Source of the DNA: Iningainema tapete BLCC-T55
GTDB taxonomy: Bacteria > Cyanobacteriota > Cyanobacteriia > Cyanobacteriales > Nostocaceae
NCBI RefSeq assembly: GCF_014698965.1
Contig: NZ_JACXAE010000134.1
Coordinates: 1 to 64,000, forward strand
DNA: 64,000 bases
Direction of reading: 5' to 3'
This document shows, in pieces, positions 55,223-64,000 of this stretch (positions are counted from its first letter, which is position 1; each line of letters starts with the position of its first letter). The notes beneath the pieces are model-generated. The model made no database searches and was not told the origin of the DNA. It saw nothing but the letters and a program-made list of their open reading frames with translations. Made by a program: the position numbers and the translations under genes.

Positions 55223-55876
55223 ATGGTAACACTTCAATTGCGGCAATTAAGTGTTCCACCCGGACACAGAGTTCTGTTTCATGACGTTAGCTGGCAAGAA
55301 TTCGAGGCAATTCTAGAAGAGCTTGGCGATCGCCGATCTGCTCGATTAGCTTACAGTCTGGGAACCTTGGAGATCACAATACCATTACCGAAGCATGAAA
55401 AAGCCAAAGTCATCATTGGGGATTTGCTAAAAATTTTGCTAGAGGAGTTAGAAATTGATTGTGAACCTTTTGGTTCAACCACCTTTAAACGTGAGGATAT
55501 GGCTCAAGGTGTAGAACCAGATGACTCTTTCTACATTCAAAATCATGCTCGGATGATTGGTAAAGAGCGAATAGATTTGAAAGTTGATCCACCACCTGAT
55601 TTAGCGATTGAAGTTGATGTGACTTCCAAAACTCAACTGGATGCTTATGAGGCACTTGGTGTCCCTGAACTGTGGCGATATGAAGATGGCAAGTTACAAA
55701 TTAATATTCTTCGCAATGGCAAATACATTGAGTCAGAAATTAGCCCCACTTTTCCCAACTTGCCGATTTTGGAAGTTATTCCCCAGTTTGTTGAACAAAG
55801 CCGAACAGCAGGCACAAGCCCAACACTTAGAGCGTTTCGGCAGTGGATTAGAGCGCAAAGGTACCGCGCCAGTTAA
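55223..55876 (+). CDS. Uma2-family (DUF820) putative endonuclease
   Basis: The 217-aa protein has the Uma2 PD-(D/E)XK core: SLGTLEITIPLPKHEKAKVI, VEPDDSFYI and PPDLAIEVDVTSKTQLDAYEALGVPELWRYE, with the aspartate, glutamate and lysine of the active site. ATG 55223 is preferred over one 72 bases upstream because it starts MVTLQLRQ. The family is strongly expanded in cyanobacteria; its biological role is unproven. Confidence 0.9.
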   Translation: MVTLQLRQLSVPPGHRVLFHDVSWQEFEAILEELGDRRSARLAYSLGTLEITIPLPKHEKAKVIIGDLLKILLEELEIDCEPFGSTTFKREDMAQGVEPDDSFYIQNHARMIGKERIDLKVDPPPDLAIEVDVTSKTQLDAYEALGVPELWRYEDGKLQINILRNGKYIESEISPTFPNLPILEVIPQFVEQSRTAGTSPTLRAFRQWIRAQRYRAS

Positions 55877-55927
55877 TATGATATTTTCAAGGCGTTGAAT
55901 AAATTATTTTGGCTCAATTAAAATTAT

Positions 55928-56113
55928 ATGTCAGATACACAAAATTGGTATGTTGTCAAGCGTCCGGCAGGTAATTGTGAAATAGTCCCCAACGACCAAG
56001 TAGTTGAGGACGATCCAGAAATTGTAGAGAAGTGGGGACCTTTTGATGCACAAGGGGAAGCGATCGCCCGCCGAGTGGGATTAATTCGGTCAGGCAAATG
56101 CCAACCCGTCTAA
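55928..56113 (+). CDS. Small conserved cyanobacterial protein (DUF2188-like)
   Basis: The 61-aa protein (NWYVVKRPAGNCEIVPNDQV ... WGPFDAQGEAIARRVGLIRSGKC) has the WYVVxR...GPFDxQGEAIARRVGLIR pattern of a small beta-alpha protein common in cyanobacteria. Function unknown. It converges on the S41 protease. Confidence 0.65.
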   Translation: MSDTQNWYVVKRPAGNCEIVPNDQVVEDDPEIVEKWGPFDAQGEAIARRVGLIRSGKCQPV

Positions 56114-56132
56114 AGGCAAAAGAAATTTCTTT

Positions 56133-57431
56133 TTACCTTTGACTTCTTTGTGCCCTAGTATTGCCTCTAGAAGCAATTTCTTTGCCCAAAACTTCCACAC
56201 CTTTAGCAAATTGAGGATCTGCTAGAGTACCAATCTTTTCCCGTTCTTTGAGCCACAATTCCTGACGTTGCTTATCTGACAATTCCACCTTCACATCAGG
56301 GTCAATACCGTGTTTATTAATATCACGGTTGTTTGGGGTAAAGTATTTAGCAATTGTCACTGCCATGCCTGAGCCATCGTCTAGGGGACGTACCGATTGC
56401 ACCAAACCCTTACCAAAGGTTTGACTACCTACTATAACGGCTCGTTTGTTATCTTGCAAAGCTCCGGAGAGGATTTCACTAGCACTTGCTGAACCTTTGT
56501 CTACTAATACAACTAACGCTTTATTAGTCAAAGCTCGTCCTCTTGCCACTTCCCGCTCTGCTATACCTTGTCGATCTTTAGTGGAGACAATTGTGCCTTT
56601 ATCCATCCACATTTGGGCAATTTCGACACTTGAGAATAGTAAGCCGCCCGGATTATTACGTAAATCCAGAACATACCCAACTACCTGCTTCTGTTCTAAA
56701 TTTTTGATCGCTGTTTGCATTTCTTTAGAGGCATTGGCGCTGAATTGCTTCAAGCGAATGTAACCAACGTTACCTACAGGAGTTTGTTTCTGAGAATACT
56801 CAACCGGATGGATTTCAATTTTTGCCCGTGTGATTTTATATTCTTTTTGTTGACCGGAACGGTCAATTGTGATGTTAACTGACGTACCGGGTTCGCCGCG
56901 AATGAGAGATACTGCTTGGTTAGTATCCATTCCCTCGGTGCTCTTCCCATTAATTTTGGTAATTACATCTTTTGCCAAGATACCTGCCTTAAATGCGGGT
57001 GTATCCTCAATTGGCGCAATTACAGTCAACTTTTTAGTTTTTTCATCTAAACCAATTTGAATACCAATACCCGTAAGCTCACCCGAAGTGTCCACTTGCA
57101 AACTCTTGAACTCCTCTGGATCCATAAACCGGGTGTAAGGATCGTTGAGCTTCTTGAGCATTTCCCGGATGGACTTGTACGCTTCCTGCCTATTGCTATA
57201 GGTCTTGTTTCTTACGTATTCTTGACGAACAGCCTGCCAATCTTGTTGATTGAAAGTACCGTCTACATATTGGCGATTAATAATTTGCCAAACTTCATCT
57301 ACTAATTCCTTCGGACTTTCTTTAAATAAAGCTTGTCCCTGTGAGTGAATACCTAGACCAGTAACTGCTATTGTTGAGAGCGTCACTGCCGTAGCACCCA
57401 AAACAGCAAGCCCATTTTTTGTTATTACCAT
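56133..57431 (-). CDS. Carboxyl-terminal processing protease (S41 family), second copy
   Basis: The 432-aa protein is a paralogue of the 38965 gene: signal peptide, PDZ domain (GIGIQIGLDEKTKKLTVIAP), catalytic serine in KGSASASEILSGALQDN and lysine in GSQTFGKGLVQS. It begins the mature part with SPKELVDEVWQIINRQYVDGTFN. It is CtpB/CtpC-like rather than CtpA-like on the look of its N-terminus. It is followed on the same strand, with its own spacer, by ispG. Confidence 0.93.
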   Translation of the reverse strand: MVITKNGLAVLGATAVTLSTIAVTGLGIHSQGQALFKESPKELVDEVWQIINRQYVDGTFNQQDWQAVRQEYVRNKTYSNRQEAYKSIREMLKKLNDPYTRFMDPEEFKSLQVDTSGELTGIGIQIGLDEKTKKLTVIAPIEDTPAFKAGILAKDVITKINGKSTEGMDTNQAVSLIRGEPGTSVNITIDRSGQQKEYKITRAKIEIHPVEYSQKQTPVGNVGYIRLKQFSANASKEMQTAIKNLEQKQVVGYVLDLRNNPGGLLFSSVEIAQMWMDKGTIVSTKDRQGIAEREVARGRALTNKALVVLVDKGSASASEILSGALQDNKRAVIVGSQTFGKGLVQSVRPLDDGSGMAVTIAKYFTPNNRDINKHGIDPDVKVELSDKQRQELWLKEREKIGTLADPQFAKGVEVLGKEIASRGNTRAQRSQR

Positions 57432-57586
57432 AATGACAGTTGCGCCAGACGGAGATATTGATGGTCAGTATGCTCAATCTAACACAGCATAATACTGTAC
57501 AGATCGAGCATATTTTTTTATTTCATGAAAATTACTTTGTGATCCGGTGATCTTATTATTTGCCAGTACAGAACTTATTGAAAATT

Positions 57587-58813
57587 TTAAGGTTCTACCC
57601 AGCGTCCATCGGTCTTAATTAAATTTATCAACTCCTCTACTCCTTTTTCTTCGGGGACTTTTTTTATTTCTTCTCTCCCGCGATAGAGAGAAATATAACC
57701 TGGTGTCTTACCTACGTACCCATAATCTGCATCCGCCATTTCTCCGGGTCCATTGACAATACAGCCCATTACTGCTATGTCCAAGCCAGTTAAATGCTTG
57801 GTAGCTTCTCGCACTTTATGAAGCACTTCTTCAAGATTGAATAAAGTTCTTCCACAAGAAGGACACGCCACATACTCCACCATTGTTTTTCTTAATCCCA
57901 AAGCTTGCAAAATGCTGTAGCAGACGGGAATTTCTTTTTCTGGTGGTTCTGTCAGTGACACGCGAATTGTATCGCCAATGCCATCAGCCAGCAAGGTAGC
58001 AATCCCAGCAGTGGATTTAATTCGTCCGTATTCTCCATCACCCGCTTCGGTAACACCCAAATGTAGAGGGTAATCCATTCCATTTTCATCCATCCGCTGT
58101 ACCATTAAGCGGTAAGCAGCAACCATTACTGGTACTCTGGAGGCTTTCATGGAAATGACTATGTTGCGGAAATCTAAGGATTCACAAATCCGAATGAATT
58201 CTAAAGCCGATTGCACCATCCCTTCCGGTGTGTCACCGTAGGTGAACAGCATTCTTTCTGCCAAGGAGCCGTGGTTAACCCCGATCCGCATGGATTTACC
58301 TTGATCTCGCAGAGAAATTACCAAAGGTTCTAGGGTTTCACGGACTTTTTCCCCAATTTCATTAAATTCTGCTTGAGTATACTCGGTTCTGTTCGAGTTG
58401 GGCTTTTCAAATACGTATAATCCCGGATTAATTCGTACTTTTTCGATATGCTTGGCGACTTCCAAAGCAATTTTCATACCATTGTGATGCACATCGGCAA
58501 CGATTGGCACGTCTTGGTAAGTTTTTAATAATTTTTGTTTAATTTCTGCTAAAGCTTTGGCATGTGCCATACTTGGCACGGTAACACGGACAATTTCGCA
58601 GCCAATCTCGTGTAAACGACGAATAGCGGCAACGGAACCTTCTATATCTAGAGTGTCTTCGTTAATCATTGACTGCACTACCACTGGTTGTCCACCGCCA
58701 ATGGTGACGTTTCCCACTTCCACCGGACGGGTTTTGCGTCGCTTGATTGTAGTATCAAAGGTGGGTTGAGTGTATATGGGATTTGGTGTTGTTAGTGTCG
58801 GTAGGGTTTGCAT
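57587..58813 (-). CDS. ispG: 4-hydroxy-3-methylbut-2-enyl diphosphate synthase (IspG/GcpE)
   Basis: The 408-aa enzyme turns methylerythritol cyclodiphosphate into HMBPP in the MEP isoprenoid pathway, using a [4Fe-4S] cluster and ferredoxin. It has the cyanobacterial N-terminus ([19 protein letters not shown]), the TIM-barrel, and the cluster cysteines in [13 protein letters not shown] and [10 protein letters not shown]. It is the standard single-copy gene for chlorophyll phytol and carotenoid precursors. Confidence 0.97.
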   Translation of the reverse strand: MQTLPTLTTPNPIYTQPTFDTTIKRRKTRPVEVGNVTIGGGQPVVVQSMINEDTLDIEGSVAAIRRLHEIGCEIVRVTVPSMAHAKALAEIKQKLLKTYQDVPIVADVHHNGMKIALEVAKHIEKVRINPGLYVFEKPNSNRTEYTQAEFNEIGEKVRETLEPLVISLRDQGKSMRIGVNHGSLAERMLFTYGDTPEGMVQSALEFIRICESLDFRNIVISMKASRVPVMVAAYRLMVQRMDENGMDYPLHLGVTEAGDGEYGRIKSTAGIATLLADGIGDTIRVSLTEPPEKEIPVCYSILQALGLRKTMVEYVACPSCGRTLFNLEEVLHKVREATKHLTGLDIAVMGCIVNGPGEMADADYGYVGKTPGYISLYRGREEIKKVPEEKGVEELINLIKTDGRWVEP

Positions 58814-59125
58814 ATCTTTTTGGGTAAATTTTTGGCGATCGCTGATACTAAATTTGAAACGTTATTTCTGTGTTGAGTGTGCCACAAGAATGGCATGATT
58901 GATGATCAAGTTGGAGAAATTTGCCTCTTGGGCTAGTAAAGGCAAGGTAAATAGGTAAAAGTAACTAATTTTGCCGGGGAAATCAAACGAACAAAATTTT
59001 AAGTTATTGAATTATTTATAACCACAGATGCACACAGATAAACACAGATAATTAATCAGTGTGCATCTGTGTTGATCTTTGGTTTAATTGTCAGTAAAGT
59101 CCATTTTGTCTTTGAATCAGGGATT
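58814..59125. other. Intergenic region with 13-bp inverted repeat
   Basis: CACAGATGCACAC (59023-59035) and its perfect complement GTGTGCATCTGTG (59059-59071) surround CACAGATAA-type repeats. The same ACCACAGATG unit returns at about 63976 at the end of the window. The region separates divergent ispG and the GH31 gene. The promoters of both should be here. Confidence 0.55.
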
Positions 59126-61468
59126 ATGCCGCAATACTTCGGACAACTGCACACCAACGAGCAACCTTGGTCAACTCTTGGAGCAGTACAAACTATACAA
59201 CAGGATGAGCGCCATGTTCTCTTCAAGTGTGGCGATCCTTGTCTAAAAATTAGTGTGCTAGCACCGAACTTAATTCGGGTAAGGATGACGCCAAGCGGTG
59301 AATTTTTGCCCCGTCGTTCATGGGCAGTGGCGCAGGCGGATGAAGAATGGGCTGCTGTGCCATTTGAGGTGCGAGAAACGGCAGATGCTGTAGAAATTAA
59401 GACTCAACAGCTTCGCGTCCTTGTTCACCGGAACCCGTGTCGGCTCGAATGTTTCGACGAATCCGGACAACCCTTGGCTCAGGATGCAGAGACAGCAATG
59501 GGTTGGCGGAGTGGTGCTATTGCTGGGTGGAAAAGAATTGAAACTGACGAACATTTCTATGGCTTTGGTGAACCTACTGGTTTGCTCGATCAGCGCTCTA
59601 AAGTGAGAACCAACTGGACAACTGATGCATTAGATTATGGCATCCTGACAGATAGCATGTACCAAGCGATACCCTTTTTCATCGCGTTGCGTCCAGGAGT
59701 GGGGTACGGAATTTTCTTCAATACCACTTTTTGGAGCCAGTTCGATCTGGGCGCAAAGCAGCCCGGTATCTGGCAGATGGAGACACAGGGAAGCGAACTA
59801 GATTATTACATTATTTACGGTCCCGAACCCGCAAAAATTATCGCTACCTACACCCAGCTAACCGGACGGATGCCCATGCCGCCCCGATGGTCGCTAGGAT
59901 ACCAACAGTGTCGGTGGAGTTACGAGTCACAAGAGGTTATACGCAAATTGGCTCACGAATTTCGTCAGCGCCGCATTCCCTGCGATGTCATCTATCTAGA
60001 TATTGACTATATGAACGGGTATCGGATTTTTACCTGGAGTCCTAAGCGCTTCGCTCACCCCAAAGAATTCATCCAAGACCTCAAACAAGATGGCTTCAAG
60101 GTAGTGCCAATTTCTGAGCCTGGGGTGAAGTATGACCCAGAAGCAGATTATCAAACCTTCGACGAGGGAATCCAAAACGACTATTTTATCCGCAAAAGTA
60201 ACGGTCAATTGTTTCACGGCTATGTTTGGCCAGATAAAGCGGTTTTTCCCGATTTTATACGCCCGGAAGTTAGAGATTGGTGGGGAAATTGGCAAAAAAG
60301 CCTCACTGATGTCGGTGTAGCTGGATTCTGGAACGACATGAATGAACCTGCACTTGATGACCGACCATTTGGCGATCCTGGTAACAAGATTTCGTTTCCC
60401 CTGGATGCAGAGCAGGGACCTGCTGGTGAGAAAACAAACCATGCGGAAACTCACAACCTTTACGGGTTGATGATGGCACAAGCATCCTATCAAGGAGTAG
60501 AAAAGTCACGTCCAACAGAGCGTTCTTTCTTCCTCACACGCGCTGGTTTCGCTGGCATTCAACGCTGGTCTGCTGTGTGGACGGGTGATAATCAATCTCT
60601 GTGGGAACACTTAGAAATGTCTATACCGATGCTCTGTAATTTGGGTTTATCAGGTGTCGCCTTTGTAGGTGCAGATATTGGCGGGTTTGCAGGTAACGCC
60701 ACTGCTGAACTATTTGCTCGTTGGATGCAATTAGGAATGCTTTACCCTTTGATGCGGGGACACTCGGCACTCTCTACAGCACAACATGAGCCTTGGACGT
60801 TTGGCGACAAGGTTGAGAAAATTTGCCGCGAGTACATTGAACTGCGTTACCAATTGCTGCCTTACATTTACAGCTTATTTTGGCAAGCAGCAACCACTGG
60901 CGCACCAATTCTACGTCCCCTGCTCTATCATTTCCCTAACGATCCAAAAACCTTCACCCTTGGCGATCAGGTAATGCTCGGTTCCTCATTACTCGCAGCA
61001 CCAATTTACCGTCCTGGGATTGAACACCGTGTAGTGTACTTACCTGAAGGTTGTTGGTACGACTGGTGGAGTGGCGAGAGATTTGAAGGTCAAACCCATA
61101 TTCTCGCACACGCCCCTCTTGAGCGAATGCCATTATACGTCCGTGGTGGCTCGATTATTCCCATGGCATCAGTTACGCAATACGTAGACGAACGTCCTTT
61201 AGACCAACTCAGGCTGAGGATGTGGATGGGTACAGGCGAGTTTACACTTTATGAGGATGATGGTCATTCCTTTGAGTACAAAACGGGAGCCTCTTGCACC
61301 ACAACTTACCGTATTTCCACAGAAGGGGAACGAACTATTGTTGACATTGGCGCACGAGAGGGTCAGTTTTCACCAGCAGCGCGTGAAACTATTATGGAAT
61401 TGGTTGGCGTTGGTGAACACCGCTTTGTTGATGATGGTACAGCACGTCAGTTAACTTTTTCAACCTAA
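59126..61468 (+). CDS. GH31 alpha-glucosidase
   Basis: The 780-residue product from ATG 59126 has the catalytic nucleophile block GFWNDMNEPALDDRPFG (aspartate near residue 404), the acid/base block RWSAVWTGDNQSLWEHLE and the (beta/alpha)8 barrel of GH31. The upstream GTG (59069) would add 19 residues. It lacks a signal peptide, so it is probably cytoplasmic and acts on maltose, sucrose-derived or glycogen-related oligosaccharides. Confidence 0.93.
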   Translation: MPQYFGQLHTNEQPWSTLGAVQTIQQDERHVLFKCGDPCLKISVLAPNLIRVRMTPSGEFLPRRSWAVAQADEEWAAVPFEVRETADAVEIKTQQLRVLVHRNPCRLECFDESGQPLAQDAETAMGWRSGAIAGWKRIETDEHFYGFGEPTGLLDQRSKVRTNWTTDALDYGILTDSMYQAIPFFIALRPGVGYGIFFNTTFWSQFDLGAKQPGIWQMETQGSELDYYIIYGPEPAKIIATYTQLTGRMPMPPRWSLGYQQCRWSYESQEVIRKLAHEFRQRRIPCDVIYLDIDYMNGYRIFTWSPKRFAHPKEFIQDLKQDGFKVVPISEPGVKYDPEADYQTFDEGIQNDYFIRKSNGQLFHGYVWPDKAVFPDFIRPEVRDWWGNWQKSLTDVGVAGFWNDMNEPALDDRPFGDPGNKISFPLDAEQGPAGEKTNHAETHNLYGLMMAQASYQGVEKSRPTERSFFLTRAGFAGIQRWSAVWTGDNQSLWEHLEMSIPMLCNLGLSGVAFVGADIGGFAGNATAELFARWMQLGMLYPLMRGHSALSTAQHEPWTFGDKVEKICREYIELRYQLLPYIYSLFWQAATTGAPILRPLLYHFPNDPKTFTLGDQVMLGSSLLAAPIYRPGIEHRVVYLPEGCWYDWWSGERFEGQTHILAHAPLERMPLYVRGGSIIPMASVTQYVDERPLDQLRLRMWMGTGEFTLYEDDGHSFEYKTGASCTTTYRISTEGERTIVDIGAREGQFSPAARETIMELVGVGEHRFVDDGTARQLTFST

Positions 61469-61480
61469 CAATGAACAAGA

Positions 61481-62347
61481 GTGATGAATCAAGCAATTAT
61501 GGCGCTCAACGCCGGTTACCGATCGCAAGCAGAAGACACAAACATTGAAGCCGATGTCTATTTATTCAATAGATTGCGATCGCTTTCCCTAAAACAACGA
61601 ATAGAACAAACGGTTGCACATAACAGAGGGGTGAAAAAACTTTGTCTTGCTGGTATCAAATCACGATATCCAAATGCACCCTTAGAGGAAATTTGTTTAT
61701 ACTTTGCCCGTGCGGTACTAGCAGAAAAGTTTCCTTCTGATTTCCAACCAACTGTTATTAATGAAAAAATGTGGATTCAAGATTCAATCACGTTAGCTCA
61801 AGAACTTCATCAGCTTTTAGAGTCAGTTAATATCCCTTATTATGTTAGTAGAGGTGTTGCCAGTACAATTCATGGTGAACCTCGTTCAACTCGTGATTTA
61901 GACTTAGTCATTGAGATTCAACAAGATCAAATTGATATTTTAGTGAGAACATTAGAAGCTGCTTCATTTTACTGTCCTCAAGGAGCAGTAGAAGACTTGA
62001 AATCTGGGCGGAATCAAGTACTAAACATTACTCATACCGAGACAATAGCTAATGCGGATATCTACGTTATGGATCGTTCGAGCTTTGCCGTGTCTCAAAT
62101 GTTACGTAAGAAATTAATAGACATTGATGATACTCGGTTTTGGATTGCATCGCCAGAAGACACTATTCTACAAAAATTACTTTGGGGCAGTAAAAGCAAA
62201 TCTCAGAAACAATGGCGTGATGTTTTGGGAATACTAAAATTACAAAGTACTAACTTAGATTACGACTATCTGATGGAGTGGGCTAGACGTTTAGCACTTG
62301 TAGACTTTTTGACTCAAGCAATGACTGAAGCTGGAATAGAGAGTTAA
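61481..62347 (+). CDS. Nucleotidyltransferase-like (AbiEii/MNT fold) protein, with fused cyanobacterial N-terminal domain
   Basis: The C-terminal ~180 residues have the nucleotidyltransferase pattern VASTIHGEPRSTRDLDLVIEI with DLDL metal-binding aspartates, then ADIYVMDRSSFAVSQML and the C-terminal helices. The first ~90 residues (DVYLFNRLRSLSLKQRIEQTV ... GVKKLCLAGIKSRYPNAP) match a small protein usually encoded as a separate gene just upstream. The two are fused here. AbiEii-type proteins act as toxins by modifying tRNA or other targets; function here is inferred. Confidence 0.75.
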   Translation: MMNQAIMALNAGYRSQAEDTNIEADVYLFNRLRSLSLKQRIEQTVAHNRGVKKLCLAGIKSRYPNAPLEEICLYFARAVLAEKFPSDFQPTVINEKMWIQDSITLAQELHQLLESVNIPYYVSRGVASTIHGEPRSTRDLDLVIEIQQDQIDILVRTLEAASFYCPQGAVEDLKSGRNQVLNITHTETIANADIYVMDRSSFAVSQMLRKKLIDIDDTRFWIASPEDTILQKLLWGSKSKSQKQWRDVLGILKLQSTNLDYDYLMEWARRLALVDFLTQAMTEAGIES

Positions 62348-62384
62348 AGCTAAAGTAGACGTATCACTAAATTGATTGACGAAC

Positions 62385-62603
62385 ATGAGCGAAAAAACAT
62401 CGACATTCGAGCAAGCGATCGTAGCAGTAGAAGCACTCGATCCAGAAGCTCAGGCTATTCTCGTAGATCTTATCCAAAAGCGTCTCAAACAACAAGGGCG
62501 GGATGAATTATTAAAAGAAATTGCGCAAGCAGAGAGTGACTATGCTCAGGGTAATGTGCGACGAGGTTCAGTTGCTGATTTGATGGCGGAGTTAGACGAT
62601 TGA
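62385..62603 (+). CDS. Antitoxin partner of a RelE-type toxin
   Basis: ATG 62385 gives a 72-aa acidic helical protein (EQAIVAVEALDPEAQAILVD ... NVRRGSVADLMAELD). It is the antitoxin component common beside RelE/ParE-type toxins in cyanobacteria. Its stop overlaps the toxin TTG start (TTGA), so the pair is coupled. Confidence 0.8.
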   Translation: MSEKTSTFEQAIVAVEALDPEAQAILVDLIQKRLKQQGRDELLKEIAQAESDYAQGNVRRGSVADLMAELDD

Positions 62604-62884
62604 AAAATTTAGTATGGAGTCCCACATTTGTTCGCGCTTTTAAGCGTCTAGTCCGTAAAAATCCTGAATTACGTTCACCAATTAAGAAAGTATTGCAACA
62701 GCTATCTGAAGATCCATTTCAACAAAGTTTACGTAGTCACAAGTTGAAAGGAGATTTAACGGGGAGATGGTCGTGTTCTGTTGACTATAATAATCGTATT
62801 TTATTTAAATTTGTTACAAATCCCGATTCAGGAGAGGAAGAAATTTTCTTATTAACTTTAGGTTCTCACGATGACGTTTATTAA
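62600..62884 (+). CDS. RelE/YafQ-type mRNA interferase toxin
   Basis: The 94-aa protein has the RelE fold pattern (WSPTFVRAFKRLVRKNPELR ... HKLKGDLTGRWSCSVDYNNRILF ... LLTLGSHDDVY), with the conserved Arg, Tyr and C-terminal HDxVY. It should cut mRNA on the ribosome and be neutralised by the antitoxin encoded just upstream. Start TTG at 62600. Confidence 0.88.
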   Translation: MKNLVWSPTFVRAFKRLVRKNPELRSPIKKVLQQLSEDPFQQSLRSHKLKGDLTGRWSCSVDYNNRILFKFVTNPDSGEEEIFLLTLGSHDDVY

Positions 62885-62907
62885 GGTAAGTGCTTTTTTA
62901 TTACTCA

Positions 62908-63957
62908 ATGGCAATTCCAAAATTATTTATGAATGCCCAACCATTAACCCAATTACCCATTCCTCCTCACTTTAACCCCGAAAAAGTCGGTGAAGTATGG
63001 CGCGTACCATACCAGCAACGTGCAGAAGAAGCACAAGCATGGGCAAAAAAGCATAACATCAAACCAGCATCTGAAGACGAAACCCGAATTTGCTTATTAT
63101 TAATTGATATTCAAAACACTTTTTGCATTCCCGGATTTGAATTATTTGTCGGAGGAAAATCCGGTACTGGGGCGGTGGATGATAACAAACGTTTGTGTGA
63201 GTTTATTTATCGTAATTTGGGGATGATTACTAAAATCGTTCCTACGCTGGATACTCACACGGCAATGCAAATTTTTCATCCAATATTCTGGGTTAATGCC
63301 ACAGGAGAACATCCTACTCCAGTTGCTACCAATATTACGTTAAAAGATATTGAACAAGGTGTTTGGAAAGTAAACCCAGCGATTGCTTATAGTTTAGGAT
63401 ATGATTATGAATTCCTAGAAAAACACGCTTACCATTACGTTAAAAAGCTCAGTCAAGATGGTAAATACCCCCTCACAGTTTGGTTCTATCATTCCATGTT
63501 AGGGGGAATAGGTCATGCTTTAGTTTCTGCTGTGGAAGAAGCTGTATTTTTCCACTGCATTGCCCGTGATAGTCAAACACAATTTGAACTCAAAGGTAAT
63601 CACCCTTTAACAGAAAACTATTCAGTTTTAAGTCCAGAAGTTGTTTCAGGTTTTGATCATCGTCCAATTGCGCCAAAGAATATAGGCTTGATTCAGCAAC
63701 TTTTAGATTTTGATGTTGTACTAATTGCTGGGCAAGCTAAAAGCCACTGCGTTGCTTGGACTATTGATGATTTGTTAACAGAAATTCAGAGTTTAGATGC
63801 TAACTTGGCGAAAAAAGTCTATTTGCTGGAAGATTGTACTTCCCCCGTTGTTGTCAAGGGAGTTGTGGATTACAGCGAAGCAGCTGATGCCGCCTTTGCG
63901 CGATTTGAGAAAGCGGGGATGCATTTAGTTAAATCGACTGAACAAATCTTTACCTAA
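62908..63957 (+). CDS. Isochorismatase-like cysteine hydrolase
   Basis: The 349-residue product from ATG 62908 has the isochorismatase/nicotinamidase core: [20 protein letters not shown] (catalytic aspartate), [18 protein letters not shown] (metal-binding His), and [18 protein letters not shown] with the nucleophilic cysteine. It is longer than nicotinamidases (about 200 aa) with an insert around residues 110-220. The substrate is unknown. An in-frame start 18 bases upstream is possible. Nothing follows it before the window ends at 64000. Confidence 0.82.
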   Translation: MAIPKLFMNAQPLTQLPIPPHFNPEKVGEVWRVPYQQRAEEAQAWAKKHNIKPASEDETRICLLLIDIQNTFCIPGFELFVGGKSGTGAVDDNKRLCEFIYRNLGMITKIVPTLDTHTAMQIFHPIFWVNATGEHPTPVATNITLKDIEQGVWKVNPAIAYSLGYDYEFLEKHAYHYVKKLSQDGKYPLTVWFYHSMLGGIGHALVSAVEEAVFFHCIARDSQTQFELKGNHPLTENYSVLSPEVVSGFDHRPIAPKNIGLIQQLLDFDVVLIAGQAKSHCVAWTIDDLLTEIQSLDANLAKKVYLLEDCTSPVVVKGVVDYSEAADAAFARFEKAGMHLVKSTEQIFT

Positions 63958-64000
63958 ATAGACTTTCTTTAGAGAACCACAGATGAACTTTGTATAGCGA

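Overview
The window comes from a filamentous, probably heterocyst-forming cyanobacterium (Nostocales-like). The evidence is a set of photosynthesis genes (psbA, psbO, psbEFLJ with rubA and ycf48, psaI, ndhCKJ), an FtsZ with the N-terminal peptide typical of filamentous forms, frequent HIP1 octamers (GCGATCGC), and many dispersed palindromic repeats, toxin-antitoxin pairs and degraded insertion sequences. No rRNA, tRNA or CRISPR array was seen.

Layout. 0-4 kb: the 5' end of psbA, the deazaflavin gene cofG, an ABC exporter, and a frameshifted glycosyltransferase relic beside a small inverted-repeat element. 4-9 kb: a translationally coupled signalling operon (P-loop ATPase, degenerate STAND-like protein, TPR-GAF-PP2C phosphatase), followed by a BrnT-type toxin-antitoxin pair. 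9-17 kb: hflX, which lacks a canonical start codon at the expected place, a PEP-CTERM protein, glutaredoxin, gshB, and ftsZ/ftsQ. 17-24 kb: a second ATPase plus a 1651-aa protein that joins the degenerate STAND-like domain to TPRs, a real STAND NTPase, a membrane segment and 14 WD40 repeats. 24-28 kb: psbO, sigF, and a PilP-like lipoprotein. 28.7-38.9 kb: a four-gene island (vWA/FHA-like membrane protein, giant tubulin-like GTPase, ZorA/MotA-like channel with coiled-coil tail, ZorB/OmpA-like stator). The first gene is truncated, and the second and fourth are each interrupted by an insertion sequence. 39-47 kb: an S41 protease, a large low-complexity protein, psaI, psbJLFE-ycf48-rubA, and ndhCKJ. 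47-64 kb: accessory nucleases (Rpn, GIY-YIG, Uma2), PsiE, a TPR protein, an EF-G paralogue, a second S41 protease, ispG, a GH31 glucosidase, a nucleotidyltransferase-like protein, a RelE-type toxin pair and an isochorismatase-like hydrolase.

The two most interesting items are these. First, the vWA/tubulin/ZorAB-like island. Removing the two insertion sequences in silico, using their target duplications, restores uninterrupted reading frames of about 1107 and 267 codons, so the ancestral system can be reconstructed. Second, two paralogous ATPase plus degenerate-STAND modules about 13 kb apart carry different outputs (phosphatase versus STAND-WD40), which suggests a modular signalling or defence scheme. 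Hairpin repeats have also entered coding sequences in frame (hflX, the TPR protein, one WD40 blade).
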